Shown here: piece by piece, positions 25,935 through 33,334 of the stretch
Numbering within the stretch: the stretch's first letter is position 1
Layout of the letters: every line of letters begins with the position of its first letter
Assembly (NCBI GenBank): GCA_035651635.1
Contig: DASRFK010000171.1
Location: 1-39,189 of the forward strand
Direction: 5' to 3'
From: JANXQE01 sp035651635
Lineage (GTDB): Bacteria > Verrucomicrobiota > Verrucomicrobiia > Limisphaerales > UBA8199
Length of the DNA stretch: 39,189 nt
Position numbers and translations under genes: made by a program
The notes under the pieces: generated by a model
Told to the model about the DNA's origin: nothing
The model's database searches: none
The model's input: the letters and a program-made list of their open reading frames with translations, nothing else

Positions 25935-27371
25935 TCAATCCGCGAAGAGCTCTGCCAAGGCCAGCGACCGGCCCGTGTGGCCGTCCTGGATGGTGGCACC
26001 CAATCCGTGCGGCGGCGGCGCGGCGAGCTTTTGAAAGAAATCCGGAAAGGTCTTCTTTACGCACGCGGGATTGTTGATTTTTATGCCTGAGACTTTCAAT
26101 CCCAGAATGGCGAAGCACATCGCCATTCGATGATCGTTGTAGGTCTCGATTTCCGCACCATGCAACTCTGTGGAATAAACTTCCAATGTTTCGCCGCTCT
26201 CAATCACCTTCGCACCGCATTTGGTCAACTCAGTCCGCAACGCGACCACCCGCTCGCATTCCTGCAGGCGAAGACGCCCGAGCTCGGTGAATCGAATCGG
26301 CTTATCGACAGGATCGCGGGAGACGAGGGGCGCAACCACAATGGCGGTCATGATGCTGTCGCCGAGATTCTTTGCGCGCGAGATGCACTCACTGTTAACG
26401 ACTGATGCCTGGTAGTTTTTAAAACCCGATCGATCCGTTTGCGCATCGGGCGACCCGATCGCAACCGAATCCAGCTCCCCATCCATCCTGGCCAGCACCT
26501 GCGGAAACCGCTCGTCAATTTGCCAGCCGGAGTGAGGCCAATTCGCCACGGTGACCGTGCTCAGATAGCTCGTTTGGACCTTTTTCCCAAATTGCTCGGA
26601 ATGTTCCAAGCCTTGAGCGCAAGGGAGCCCTAATCGGCGCAGGGCCATGAAATAGCTCCCGCTCGATGCATCCGGTTCAATCTGCAAAACGCCGCCGCTT
26701 TTCGGGAATACCTCGATCATCTTCATGGTCATCGCCACATACGACGCCTCCTCCGAGTCATCCCCCACCACACTTACCTGCCACCCGCCCGTCCCCGCCC
26801 CGAGCAATAACGCCGAAGCAAATTGCGAACTCTGCTCGATGCTAACACTGCATTTGCCCGGGCGGGCGCCGGCACCGTGAATGATTGCCGGCAACTTGTC
26901 ATTCGGCGAATCTATCCGGTACCCAAGCGAACGCAGCGCCTGAAACAAGCCGGCTTGCGGCCGCTCGTGCATCCGCGGCACGCCGTGGATGCGATAAACG
27001 CCTTTGCCCAGACAAACAAACGCCGAAAGGAACCGCGCGGCGGTGCCCGCGTTACCGACAAACAATTCAAGCGGCTGGTCTTCGGTGCCACCCGCGGGCA
27101 CAGAAGCCCCCTTCCCGTAAACCGTAATCGTCCGGTTGCACGGTTCGGCGGGATCCGGAGCCACCGTCACCATATAGCCAAGCTCCCGCAAACACTCGAC
27201 CATCACCTGCGTATCTTCGCTCCAAAGAGCACCGCGTAAGATTGTTTCGCCGTGGGCCAGCGCCGCCAGAATCAGGGCGCGGTTGGTGATGCTCTTCGAT
27301 CCCGGCACGGTGATCGTGGCCGTCACGCGCTCTTTCAATGGAACGATCTCGATGAGACTAGGCAGCGCCAT
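25935..27371 (-). CDS. aroA: 3-phosphoshikimate 1-carboxyvinyltransferase (EPSP synthase)
   Basis: Joins shikimate-3-phosphate and phosphoenolpyruvate in the aromatic amino acid pathway. Signatures: VPGSKSITNRALILAALA at the N-terminus, GNAGTAARFLSA, and YNDHRMAMCFAILGL near the end. 478 residues is longer than the usual 430-450, with small insertions. No Shine-Dalgarno precedes ATG 27371. Instead, two strong hairpins (27379-27420) stand only about 7 bases upstream, an odd arrangement for initiation. It is followed closely by cmk and preceded by tyrA, a known type of cluster. Confidence 0.97.
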   Translation of the reverse strand: MALPSLIEIVPLKERVTATITVPGSKSITNRALILAALAHGETILRGALWSEDTQVMVECLRELGYMVTVAPDPAEPCNRTITVYGKGASVPAGGTEDQPLELFVGNAGTAARFLSAFVCLGKGVYRIHGVPRMHERPQAGLFQALRSLGYRIDSPNDKLPAIIHGAGARPGKCSVSIEQSSQFASALLLGAGTGGWQVSVVGDDSEEASYVAMTMKMIEVFPKSGGVLQIEPDASSGSYFMALRRLGLPCAQGLEHSEQFGKKVQTSYLSTVTVANWPHSGWQIDERFPQVLARMDGELDSVAIGSPDAQTDRSGFKNYQASVVNSECISRAKNLGDSIMTAIVVAPLVSRDPVDKPIRFTELGRLRLQECERVVALRTELTKCGAKVIESGETLEVYSTELHGAEIETYNDHRMAMCFAILGLKVSGIKINNPACVKKTFPDFFQKLAAPPPHGLGATIQDGHTGRSLALAELFAD

Positions 27372-27378
27372 TGTGGTA

Positions 27379-27420
27379 GGGACGGCGCGCTGCGCCGTCC
27401 CAGCCCGCGATCAGCGGGCT
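27379..27420. repeat. Pair of REP-like palindromes upstream of aroA
   Basis: GGGACGGCGC-gct-GCGCCGTCCC (27379-27401) is a perfect 10-bp stem. It is followed directly by AGCCCGC-gatca-GCGGGCT (27402-27420). The first has the same core as 27478-27500 and, less perfectly, 29634-29667. Confidence 0.85.
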
Positions 27421-27477
27421 GAGCAAACGTCGAAAAACGTGCGACTCATAGCGGTTATTGCGCCGCTGAACGATACG

Positions 27478-27535
27478 TGGACGGCGTAACGCGCCGTCCA
27501 GACCCCTGATAACTTGATCACTTGATAGCTTGATA
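27478..27535. repeat. REP-like palindrome and CTTGATAA word repeats after tyrA
   Basis: TGGACGGCG-taacg-CGCCGTCCA (27478-27500) is a 9-bp stem of the GGACGGCG family. It is followed by degenerate repeats (GATAACTTGATCACTTGATA) up to about 27535. The 177-base gap between tyrA and aroA is almost entirely made of such elements. Confidence 0.75.
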
Positions 27536-27548
27536 ACCTCGCCCTCTT

Positions 27549-28457
27549 TCATTCCGGTGAATGCGGTTGGGCGTGTTTAGCCCATCTGTCCCGCTGCGAT
27601 TTGGCTTGCTCGAAAAAACGCGAAATGGCCTCCGCATCGCCTCTGCTCAGAGCCCGTTTGAAACCAGTTAACCCGTCCACAAAGCTATCGATGGCGCAAC
27701 TCAGATTTTTGCGATTGGCCAGGGCGATGTCCCGCCACATTTCGGGCGAGCCGGACGCAATGCGGGTGGTGTCCCTAAAACCATTGGCGCAGAGCCGAGC
27801 CAGATGCTTCGCGCCTTGCGGATGCAGAACGAGGTTGGCCAATTGTGCGGCAACCACATGCGGCAAATGGCTTGATCGGCTGACCAGTTCATCATGTTGA
27901 CCCGGCGTGAGCCTCAATACTTGCGAACCAACTGATTTCCAAAGCTCCGCCACCCGTCCGATCGCGTTGCGATTCGAGCGCGGTGTTGGAGTGACGACGC
28001 AAACCGCTCCGGCGAACAGGTCCGCGCGAGCGGCACCCACGCCGGTTTTCTCCGAACCAGCCATGGGGTGACTCCCAACAAAGTGCGCCCCGGCCTGTCT
28101 CGCCAATGGTTCAAGATTCTCAACCAGGCTTTGCTTTACGCTGCCGACATCCGTGACAATCGCGCCGGGTGCGAGAAACGGGCAAATTTGTGCCAGCAAC
28201 GGTGCCATCTGCGCGATGGGAGTGCACAGCACCACCAAATCCGCGCCCGTCACCGCTTCCCGCAGATTTCGCGTTGCCACGTCAGTTGCACCCAGGCTCA
28301 GGCACTCTTTGGCGGTAGCAGCCCGGCGCACAAAACCACTCACCGAATCCGCCAAACGGCGTTGTCGCAAGGCCAGACCCAATGACCCGCCCAATAATCC
28401 AACGCCGACCAGGGTGACTTTGTTCCAACGCACCCTGGAGTTTCGGAATTTGGTCAC
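27549..28457 (-). CDS. tyrA: Prephenate/arogenate dehydrogenase
   Basis: Oxidatively decarboxylates prephenate (or arogenate) toward tyrosine using NAD(P). The Rossmann motif is VGVGLLGGSLGLALRQ. Other family segments are VVLCTPIAQM, TDVGSVKQSLV, FVGSHPMAGSEKTGVGAA (catalytic His) and SRSSHLPHVVAAQLA. About 300 residues. The frame's first start is GTG 28457, which lies inside a near-perfect Shine-Dalgarno (AAAGGAGGTGACC). The real start may be GTG 28433, or the sequence may hide an error. In-frame TGA lies two codons upstream of GTG 28457. Confidence 0.95.
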   Translation of the reverse strand: MTKFRNSRVRWNKVTLVGVGLLGGSLGLALRQRRLADSVSGFVRRAATAKECLSLGATDVATRNLREAVTGADLVVLCTPIAQMAPLLAQICPFLAPGAIVTDVGSVKQSLVENLEPLARQAGAHFVGSHPMAGSEKTGVGAARADLFAGAVCVVTPTPRSNRNAIGRVAELWKSVGSQVLRLTPGQHDELVSRSSHLPHVVAAQLANLVLHPQGAKHLARLCANGFRDTTRIASGSPEMWRDIALANRKNLSCAIDSFVDGLTGFKRALSRGDAEAISRFFEQAKSQRDRWAKHAQPHSPE

Positions 28458-28619
28458 CTCCTTTCAAGAGTAACCTGAGACGCAAGAGCGACGGGCTTTG
28501 CTCGGCGCCAGCGGTTCTCCATGAAGCAGTCCCACAGATTCAGGGCGACGGCAGATGAAAGCGGCACGGTGCCACACTCCCAACTGCTGCCGCACGGCCC
28601 ACGATCCCACGGCGTTTTC
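28458..28619. repeat. Coding-like intergenic block between CbiX and tyrA, possible dispersed element
   Basis: The minus-strand frame here reads WECGTVPLSS, ALNLWDCFMEN and RWRRAKPVALASQ without stops, joining the 14-bp repeat at 28626-28672. I believe I have seen this peptide in spurious verrucomicrobial ORFs, which would make it a dispersed non-coding element. That is from memory and not verifiable here. It has no start or ribosome site of its own. Confidence 0.35.
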
Positions 28620-29555
28620 CTAAGCCGTTTCTTCGGATTTCGGCCTTCGGATTTCGGCCTTCGGATTTGCCCCCTTCGCAGCTTCCTCGACCCGCGCAAG
28701 TATAACCTCTGCCAAAAGCGGCTCGGTCCCCACGCTCGAACCTAACCAGACCAATTTGCCGTGCCTCTCGGTCGGATTCCGCCAGGTTGCCTGGCGCCGT
28801 TCAAGCCGCTGTTTCACGATTCGTTCCGGTTCGCCAAGCAATACCGGGAGATCCTCCGCCACGTGCAAACCTTCGCTGATGAAGAATGGCACGATGACGA
28901 TGTTTTTGGTACGCGCGGTTTGGTAGCAGGTTCCGATGCGTGGCTCCTGCTCGAGAAAGATGGGCTCGACAGCGGCATAGCTGTCCATTTTTCGAATCAG
29001 CTCGACCTGCTTATCGATTGCTTCACGGGATTGTTGGTCCTGTTCGGTGCCGTGCCCGGCAATAAAGAGCGTGATGTCCCGAGATTTCGGAGCGCGAGGA
29101 AAGGGAAATTGTTCGATGACCCGTGAAGCCCGGGAGAGCAGGACGTTGGTCATGCTCGGGTGCGAGCCTACAGGTCGGCAATAGAACTGGGATTGGGCCG
29201 CTGACGCTCGCATCCGCTCGAGCGGGGGAGAAAAACCTAAGGCGTGCGGGATAATGTTCTCCGAAAAATAGCCTTCGCTAATGAATAGTGGAACGATGAA
29301 GACCCTGCCCTCGGTCAGTTGCGGCAAGACCTCGACCACCTTGGGCTCTTGTTTCCAAAATCCTTCCCGCACCTGGGCAAAGAGGCGGCGACGGCGCAAC
29401 TCCGCTGCGTGTTGAAAGACCGGAGCGGCGGAATCGGCATTTTGGGTCGACCCGTGGCCGACCAGCAGGAGGGCGGCATCTGAAAAGTCTTTCTGCGACA
29501 CTCCGGATGCATAACCGAGGTTTTGGCTGTTCGCAAGGAACCAGGTAGATGACAT
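28620..29555 (-). CDS. Double-domain CbiX/sirohydrochlorin chelatase-like protein
   Basis: Two fused CbiX-type modules. Each begins with a strand and an active-site histidine: LLLVGHGSTQNAD near residue 33, and LFIAGHGTEQDQQ near 170. Each also has a PFFISEG or PLFISEG segment. CbiX enzymes insert Co2+ or Fe2+ into sirohydrochlorin for B12 or siroheme; here no other tetrapyrrole gene is nearby, so the metal and pathway are open. Two-domain forms of about 300 residues are known. The annotated ATG 29555 lies inside a palindrome, so GTG 29501 (VSQKDF) is an alternative start. The last 15 residues (ANPKAEIRRPKSEETA) are encoded by a 14-bp tandem repeat. Confidence 0.85.
   Translation of the reverse strand: MSSTWFLANSQNLGYASGVSQKDFSDAALLLVGHGSTQNADSAAPVFQHAAELRRRRLFAQVREGFWKQEPKVVEVLPQLTEGRVFIVPLFISEGYFSENIIPHALGFSPPLERMRASAAQSQFYCRPVGSHPSMTNVLLSRASRVIEQFPFPRAPKSRDITLFIAGHGTEQDQQSREAIDKQVELIRKMDSYAAVEPIFLEQEPRIGTCYQTARTKNIVIVPFFISEGLHVAEDLPVLLGEPERIVKQRLERRQATWRNPTERHGKLVWLGSSVGTEPLLAEVILARVEEAAKGANPKAEIRRPKSEETA
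28626..28672. repeat. 14-bp tandem repeat forming the end of the CbiX-like gene
   Basis: On the minus strand the unit AATCCGAAGGCCGA occurs twice head to tail, plus a partial third copy (AATCCGAAG). It supplies the last codons of the chelatase gene up to its TAG. A related degenerate sequence lies at 1355-1412. Confidence 0.85.
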
Positions 29556-29589
29556 CGCGCTGCGATGTCACCGCCCGTAGAGCGGGCGG
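29551..29589. repeat. Two adjacent palindromes at the CbiX-like gene start
   Basis: GACATCGC-gct-GCGATGTC (29551-29569) is followed by CCGCCCG...CGGGCGG (29571-29589). The putative ATG of the chelatase gene (29555) lies within the first stem. Confidence 0.8.
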
Positions 29590-29633
29590 AACAGAACCGG
29601 AGAGGTGCATAATCGTTTCATTCGTTGCGCCGC

Positions 29634-29667
29634 GGGACGCGGCGCGGATGGCGCAGCGCGCCGTCCC
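29634..29667. repeat. Imperfect GGGACG/CGTCCC palindrome
   Basis: GGGACGCGGCGC pairs imperfectly with GCGCGCCGTCCC. It belongs to the same family as 27379-27401 and 27478-27500, and lies in the gap downstream of the DUF4252-like gene. Confidence 0.55.
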
Positions 29668-29679
29668 GACCGCGGCGGC

Positions 29680-30288
29680 CTAACGCAAGGCGAAGCGTTG
29701 CGCCCCATCCTTCAGAGCAAGATGCTGTTGCGCGATCTCGACCAACGGGTCGAAATTGCCGCTGGCGCCGGCCACAACCAATTTGTCGGCCTGCAGCACC
29801 AGCACACAGCATCGCATCCGGGCCGTCGAAAGCCCCTTGCGGGGAACATAAACAGCCACCAACTCATGCTCGTGGCTCACACCCACCACCCGATCCCAGC
29901 GACGCGCCGACATGGCTTTGTCGGCGCGCGCCAGGATCGTTCCCGTGTCCACCACACCAGCAGTTCCTTGAAGATTGTAGAGACCGACCTCCGCGCCATG
30001 AATGCTGTCGATGCCAGCCTGAGCTTCCGGGGGTAATTTGAAGAAATGCGAACCAATTCTGACCAGCCCGGTAGTGAAGAACCCCACATGAAGGTTAACC
30101 TTGTGGTTCCACGGCACGTTCAACGAACCCAAAGCACTCTCGCGCAACGTCGCGGTCTCGGTGCTCAAGCGGAAATAGCCGGTCACTCCCACAACGGCGA
30201 GCACGAACCCGACCAGCAGGATTAGAAGCACGGTCTCGACAGTTCGCAATCCGGTATGCGGCGGCTGCACGGTTTGATTCGTGTTCAT
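29680..30288 (-). CDS. Membrane-anchored DUF4252-like protein
   Basis: A 202-residue protein with an N-terminal membrane segment (VETVLLILLVGFVLAVVGVTG) and an exported domain. Its second half resembles the preceding gene product: IDSIHGAEVGLYNL, then RRWDRVVGVSHEHELVAVYV, CVLVLQADKLVVAGASGNFD and LVEIAQQH. The neighbour has the matching GWERIVTVQ, VYLKTQ, FVNVVGDI and PEQLAML segments. It is therefore probably a diverged DUF4252 paralogue. The start is ATG 30288 (MNTNQTV); the longer frame to 30321 has no ribosome site. 87 bases separate it from the upstream gene. Function unknown. Confidence 0.75.
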   Translation of the reverse strand: MNTNQTVQPPHTGLRTVETVLLILLVGFVLAVVGVTGYFRLSTETATLRESALGSLNVPWNHKVNLHVGFFTTGLVRIGSHFFKLPPEAQAGIDSIHGAEVGLYNLQGTAGVVDTGTILARADKAMSARRWDRVVGVSHEHELVAVYVPRKGLSTARMRCCVLVLQADKLVVAGASGNFDPLVEIAQQHLALKDGAQRFALR

Positions 30289-30375
30289 GGTGTATCGCGA
30301 GATCCTAATTTCATTTCTCAAGCGCAGTAGAAAGCGGGCTCTGCCCTGCCCGGAGCTGGCTGCCGCTGTTTGCGC

Positions 30376-30927
30376 CTATTTGCCAATCTGCTCTCCGATA
30401 TGCTTCAGGGGATCGATATGGAGCTTATCCCCGAGCATAGCCAGCTGCTCAGGCTTGATGTCGCCCACCACATTAACGAAGACCGCCTGGTTCTTGCCAT
30501 CCTGCACCACCACCACCAGGCCCTGCACGGTATCTTTGTTTTGAGTCTTCAAGTAAACACCGACGTCCTGCGACTTTTCCTGCACCGTGACGATGCGTTC
30601 CCACCCCTTGGTTTCCAAATCTTTTCGAACGGCCTGAATACGCGACACGATGTCCGATCGATTCTGGTCGTCCAGGGCGATGACATTGACATGCACCAGC
30701 TGCAGGCCTTTGAGAACTTGCGCCACGTCGGGTTGGTCTTTCTCCAGGAATTTGCTTGCCAGTGAAATGAGGCTGCTGGTTACGTTGACTTCAACGAACT
30801 GACCGCCTGAGGCGGAGACTGAGAAGCTGCCAAAATCTACCTGGCCGGGCGGCAGTGGGTCGCCCAAGGCATTTATCCCCAGCGCGAGCGGCAGGATGGC
30901 GGTCCCAAGCAGAGTGAATCGTTTCAT
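30376..30927 (-). CDS. Secreted DUF4252 domain protein
   Basis: A 183-residue exported protein with a signal peptide (MKRFTLLGTAILPLALGINALG). It has the DUF4252 pattern: VNVIALDDQNRSD, then GWERIVTVQEKSQDVGVYLK, VQGLVVVVQD and AVFVNVVGDIKPEQLAML. DUF4252 genes in other bacteria often sit beside ECF sigma or anti-sigma genes and are thought to be envelope-related; no such gene is next to this one. The start is ATG 30927, supported by GGAG 8 bases upstream. It forms a pair with the membrane-anchored paralogue downstream. Confidence 0.87.
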   Translation of the reverse strand: MKRFTLLGTAILPLALGINALGDPLPPGQVDFGSFSVSASGGQFVEVNVTSSLISLASKFLEKDQPDVAQVLKGLQLVHVNVIALDDQNRSDIVSRIQAVRKDLETKGWERIVTVQEKSQDVGVYLKTQNKDTVQGLVVVVQDGKNQAVFVNVVGDIKPEQLAMLGDKLHIDPLKHIGEQIGK

Positions 30928-31090
30928 ATATGAGCTCCAATCGTTCAAGTTTATTTCATTCGGGAACTGTTTCGTTCCGTTGTTAGCCAATACACGAAGG
31001 AGACGCGGAAAGTTTCATGAAACAACGCCTGAGAGGTGAGAATGCGAAGGCATCCTGGAGCAGACTTTTGGCCTGCCATGCAGGTGCGGA

Positions 31091-31654
31091 CTATTCTCTC
31101 GCTTTGTGATTGGCTCTTGGTTCCGCCCTTTCGGTGCGCTCGTAAGCCTCGGAATGACCTTCGTGCAAGTGCCAGTTTTCAGTGTACCTTCTGGCCAACA
31201 CCGCATCGTCAATCACCAAAAGATTCTCGGCATTGTTCTCCTCAGCGGCTTTGGTGAAGTTGAACGAGCCGGTTAGTACCACGCATCCGTCGATCACGAC
31301 AACCTTGTTGTGCGCAATGGCGTGTTGCGCATCGATCATTGGCGGAATTCCTTCATGCAACAGGAAATCGGCTTCCGAGTACTTTTCGGTTCGTTGGCTT
31401 CGGTCCAGGATAATCTGAACGTTCACTCCGCGCCGATGAGCATCCACCAGCGCGCGAGCGATCGGGACCGAAGTAAAACTGTACGCCTGGACCAGCACCG
31501 AATTGGTAGAGTGATCCAGCGCCTCCACCACCGCCTCGGTAGCTCCGCCATGCGGCGAAAAATACACCTGCACTCCCTGCGGGATTGAGCCTTGGGGGAC
31601 ACAACCGGCAAACACCAACGCCAGGCTAAGCGCGCACCATTCGACACTTCTCAT
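31091..31654 (-). CDS. Phospholipase D-family lipoprotein nuclease (single HKD)
   Basis: A 187-residue lipoprotein. The signal peptide ends in a lipobox (VFAGC, Cys18), so it should be lipidated and anchored in the envelope. One HKD motif is present: AHNKVVVIDGCVVLTGSFNF (His, Lys and Asp in place, followed by the GS-F-N pair). Single-HKD proteins of this size resemble the Nuc/PLD endonucleases, which work as dimers. The substrate is therefore more likely nucleic acid than phospholipid (inference). The start ATG 31654 has no clear Shine-Dalgarno. Confidence 0.88.
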   Translation of the reverse strand: MRSVEWCALSLALVFAGCVPQGSIPQGVQVYFSPHGGATEAVVEALDHSTNSVLVQAYSFTSVPIARALVDAHRRGVNVQIILDRSQRTEKYSEADFLLHEGIPPMIDAQHAIAHNKVVVIDGCVVLTGSFNFTKAAEENNAENLLVIDDAVLARRYTENWHLHEGHSEAYERTERAEPRANHKARE

Positions 31655-31801
31655 GCTTGGCCACGGACGTTCTCACGAACGGCGGCGGAGTCAAATGCGG
31701 AATTCGAGGAGAGCCGCGCGGCAGCGCGGAATGGGGACTCACACAAGTTCGGACTCGGTTGATTTCGCTTACATCAAATGCGCGCATGAAAGGAGGAGCC
31801 A

Positions 31802-31903
31802 ATGAACACTTGCCTCGCCTGCGAACGTTTGACACGTTGCGCAAGACGTTTAAGCAACCCAAGCCATGAGCATCAACACCGTTGGCCAGCTAAAAACTGT
31901 TAA
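31802..31903 (+). CDS. Possible 33-residue leader peptide upstream of the bicupin gene
   Basis: A near-consensus ribosome site (AAAGGAGGAG at 31788-31797) stands 4-5 bases before ATG 31802. This is far stronger than the site of the larger gene that follows. The frame encodes a short, Cys- and Arg-rich peptide (MNTCLACERLTRCARR...). It ends at TAA 31901, overlapping the bicupin start (31866) by 38 bases in another frame. It could be a translated leader that couples or tunes bicupin expression, or the site could be chance. There is no homology evidence. Confidence 0.3.
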   Translation: MNTCLACERLTRCARRLSNPSHEHQHRWPAKNC

Positions 31904-33146
31904 ATCGAATACCCAATCTCTGGTCGAAAACGAACTGTCGCGAACGCGCGGGTTATTGCGCCTGGCGCCGACCTGGGTCCCCCGCTCGTTTCTGCAACCC
32001 GGGCTGCGCCTCAAGCTACACCCGGACGATACCTATGCGTACGGGGCGGATCGCGGCGGCATCGATGAACGTTGGTTTGCTTCGACCACTGAAGCGGCCA
32101 ATGAAGGCCGCGTTCCTGATGAAGGCCTAAGCTACTGTGTTATTGGGAATCAGCGGCTGACCTTGCGCAAGGCAGTCGAAGACTGTGGCGCCACGCTGGT
32201 CGGCCAGGGGATTTGGAAAAAGTACGGCCGCTGGCCGGTCTATTCCAAATTCTTCGATAACATGGGCCCTATTCCCCTCCATATGCACCAGAGCGCCAAG
32301 CAAGCGAAGCTGGTCGGTCAGGAAGGCAAACCCGAGTCCTACTATTTTCCTCCCCAGCACAATAATGTCGGAAACAATTTTCCGTATACGTTCTTTGGTT
32401 TGGAACCCGGCACAGCCAAAACCGAGGTTCGCCAATGCCTGGAAGATTGGAACAAAGGCGACAATGGAATTCTGGACCTCTCAAAGGCGTATCGGCTCAA
32501 ACCCGGGACCGGTTGGTTGGTAGGACCCTCGATCCTGCACGCGCCAGGCAGTTTCTGCACCTACGAGCCTCAATGGGGGAGCGATGTGTTTGGCATGTAC
32601 CAAAGCATGGTGGAAGGCCGTTACGTGCCCTGGAGTTTGCTGGTCAAGGACATGCCGAAGAATAAACACCAGGACCTGGACTTCATCGTGGATCAGCTCG
32701 ACTGGGACGCCAATGTCGACCCGAACTTCAAGGATAACCATTATCTGGAGCCCATTCCGGTGGCTCACACCGATTCGGAGGGATTCGTCGACCGATGGAT
32801 CGTGTACGGCAAGATTCATTCGGATGGCGCTAAAAAAGGCGAACAACTCTTCACGGCCAAAGAACTCACGGTCGAGCCCGGGGCCAAATGCACCGTTAAG
32901 GACAGAGGCGCGTACGGCCTCATTTGCGTGCAAGGCGTGGGCAAAATCAACGGACTGCCGCTCAATAGCCCGAAGCTGATCCGCTTTGCCGAGTTGACCG
33001 AGGACGAGTATTTCTGCACCGAGGAAGGCGCAAAAAATGGCGTGAGCTTCGAAAACACCAGTGGAACGGAGCCTTTGGTCTGCTTACGCTACTTCGGGCC
33101 GGAAACCAACCCCGACGCGCCGAAGGTCGGCAGTTACAAAAGATAA
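31866..33146 (+). CDS. Bicupin protein related to class I mannose-6-phosphate isomerase
   Basis: A 426-residue cytosolic protein. A metal-binding cupin motif is visible around IPLHMHQS, with ESYYFPPQHNN and VGPSILHAPGS supplying further Glu and His ligands. A second cupin-like half follows (ELTVEPGAKCTVKDRGAYGL, VQGVGKINGLPL). It resembles the phosphomannose isomerase-type cupins found in Planctomycetes and Verrucomicrobia; sugar-phosphate isomerisation is inferred, not shown. The ATG 31866 has no ribosome site of its own, and an in-frame TAA at 31851 excludes an upstream extension. A hairpin terminator follows at 33226. Confidence 0.78.
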   Translation: MSINTVGQLKTVKSNTQSLVENELSRTRGLLRLAPTWVPRSFLQPGLRLKLHPDDTYAYGADRGGIDERWFASTTEAANEGRVPDEGLSYCVIGNQRLTLRKAVEDCGATLVGQGIWKKYGRWPVYSKFFDNMGPIPLHMHQSAKQAKLVGQEGKPESYYFPPQHNNVGNNFPYTFFGLEPGTAKTEVRQCLEDWNKGDNGILDLSKAYRLKPGTGWLVGPSILHAPGSFCTYEPQWGSDVFGMYQSMVEGRYVPWSLLVKDMPKNKHQDLDFIVDQLDWDANVDPNFKDNHYLEPIPVAHTDSEGFVDRWIVYGKIHSDGAKKGEQLFTAKELTVEPGAKCTVKDRGAYGLICVQGVGKINGLPLNSPKLIRFAELTEDEYFCTEEGAKNGVSFENTSGTEPLVCLRYFGPETNPDAPKVGSYKR

Positions 33147-33225
33147 CCGTTCTGGCTGGATTCCTTTCGCTCTCGCACGTGCGTTGGGACGCTAACTAAA
33201 GTGGGTCGCGTCAGCGTCTTGGCGT

Positions 33226-33247
33226 GCGGCGCTTTGCGCCGCTTTTT
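33226..33247 (+). terminator. Terminator hairpin after the bicupin gene
   Basis: GCGGCGC-ttt-GCGCCGC followed by TTTTT on the plus strand. A perfect 7-bp stem with a short loop, 80 bases beyond the bicupin stop. Confidence 0.8.
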
Positions 33248-33265
33248 GGTTGTGGTGCGATCCCG

Positions 33266-33286
33266 AAAAGCGCCGCACAACGGCGC
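33266..33286 (-). terminator. Terminator hairpin after the MBL hydrolase gene
   Basis: On the minus strand GCGCCG-ttgtg-CGGCGC is followed by TTTT. It lies about 50 bases beyond the MBL gene stop and faces the plus-strand terminator at 33226-33247. The two form a convergent pair with a shared GCGGCGC core. Confidence 0.7.
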
Positions 33287-33334
33287 ACTCCAAAACCTTC
33301 GGATCATTTCCGTTTCGAGGTCGCAGGGTTGCGG

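Noticed and set aside
31829..31857. TTGACA as a -35 box upstream of the bicupin gene
   Set aside because: At 16-17 bases downstream only TAAGCA or AAGCAA is found. The start of transcription would also fall almost on the ATG.
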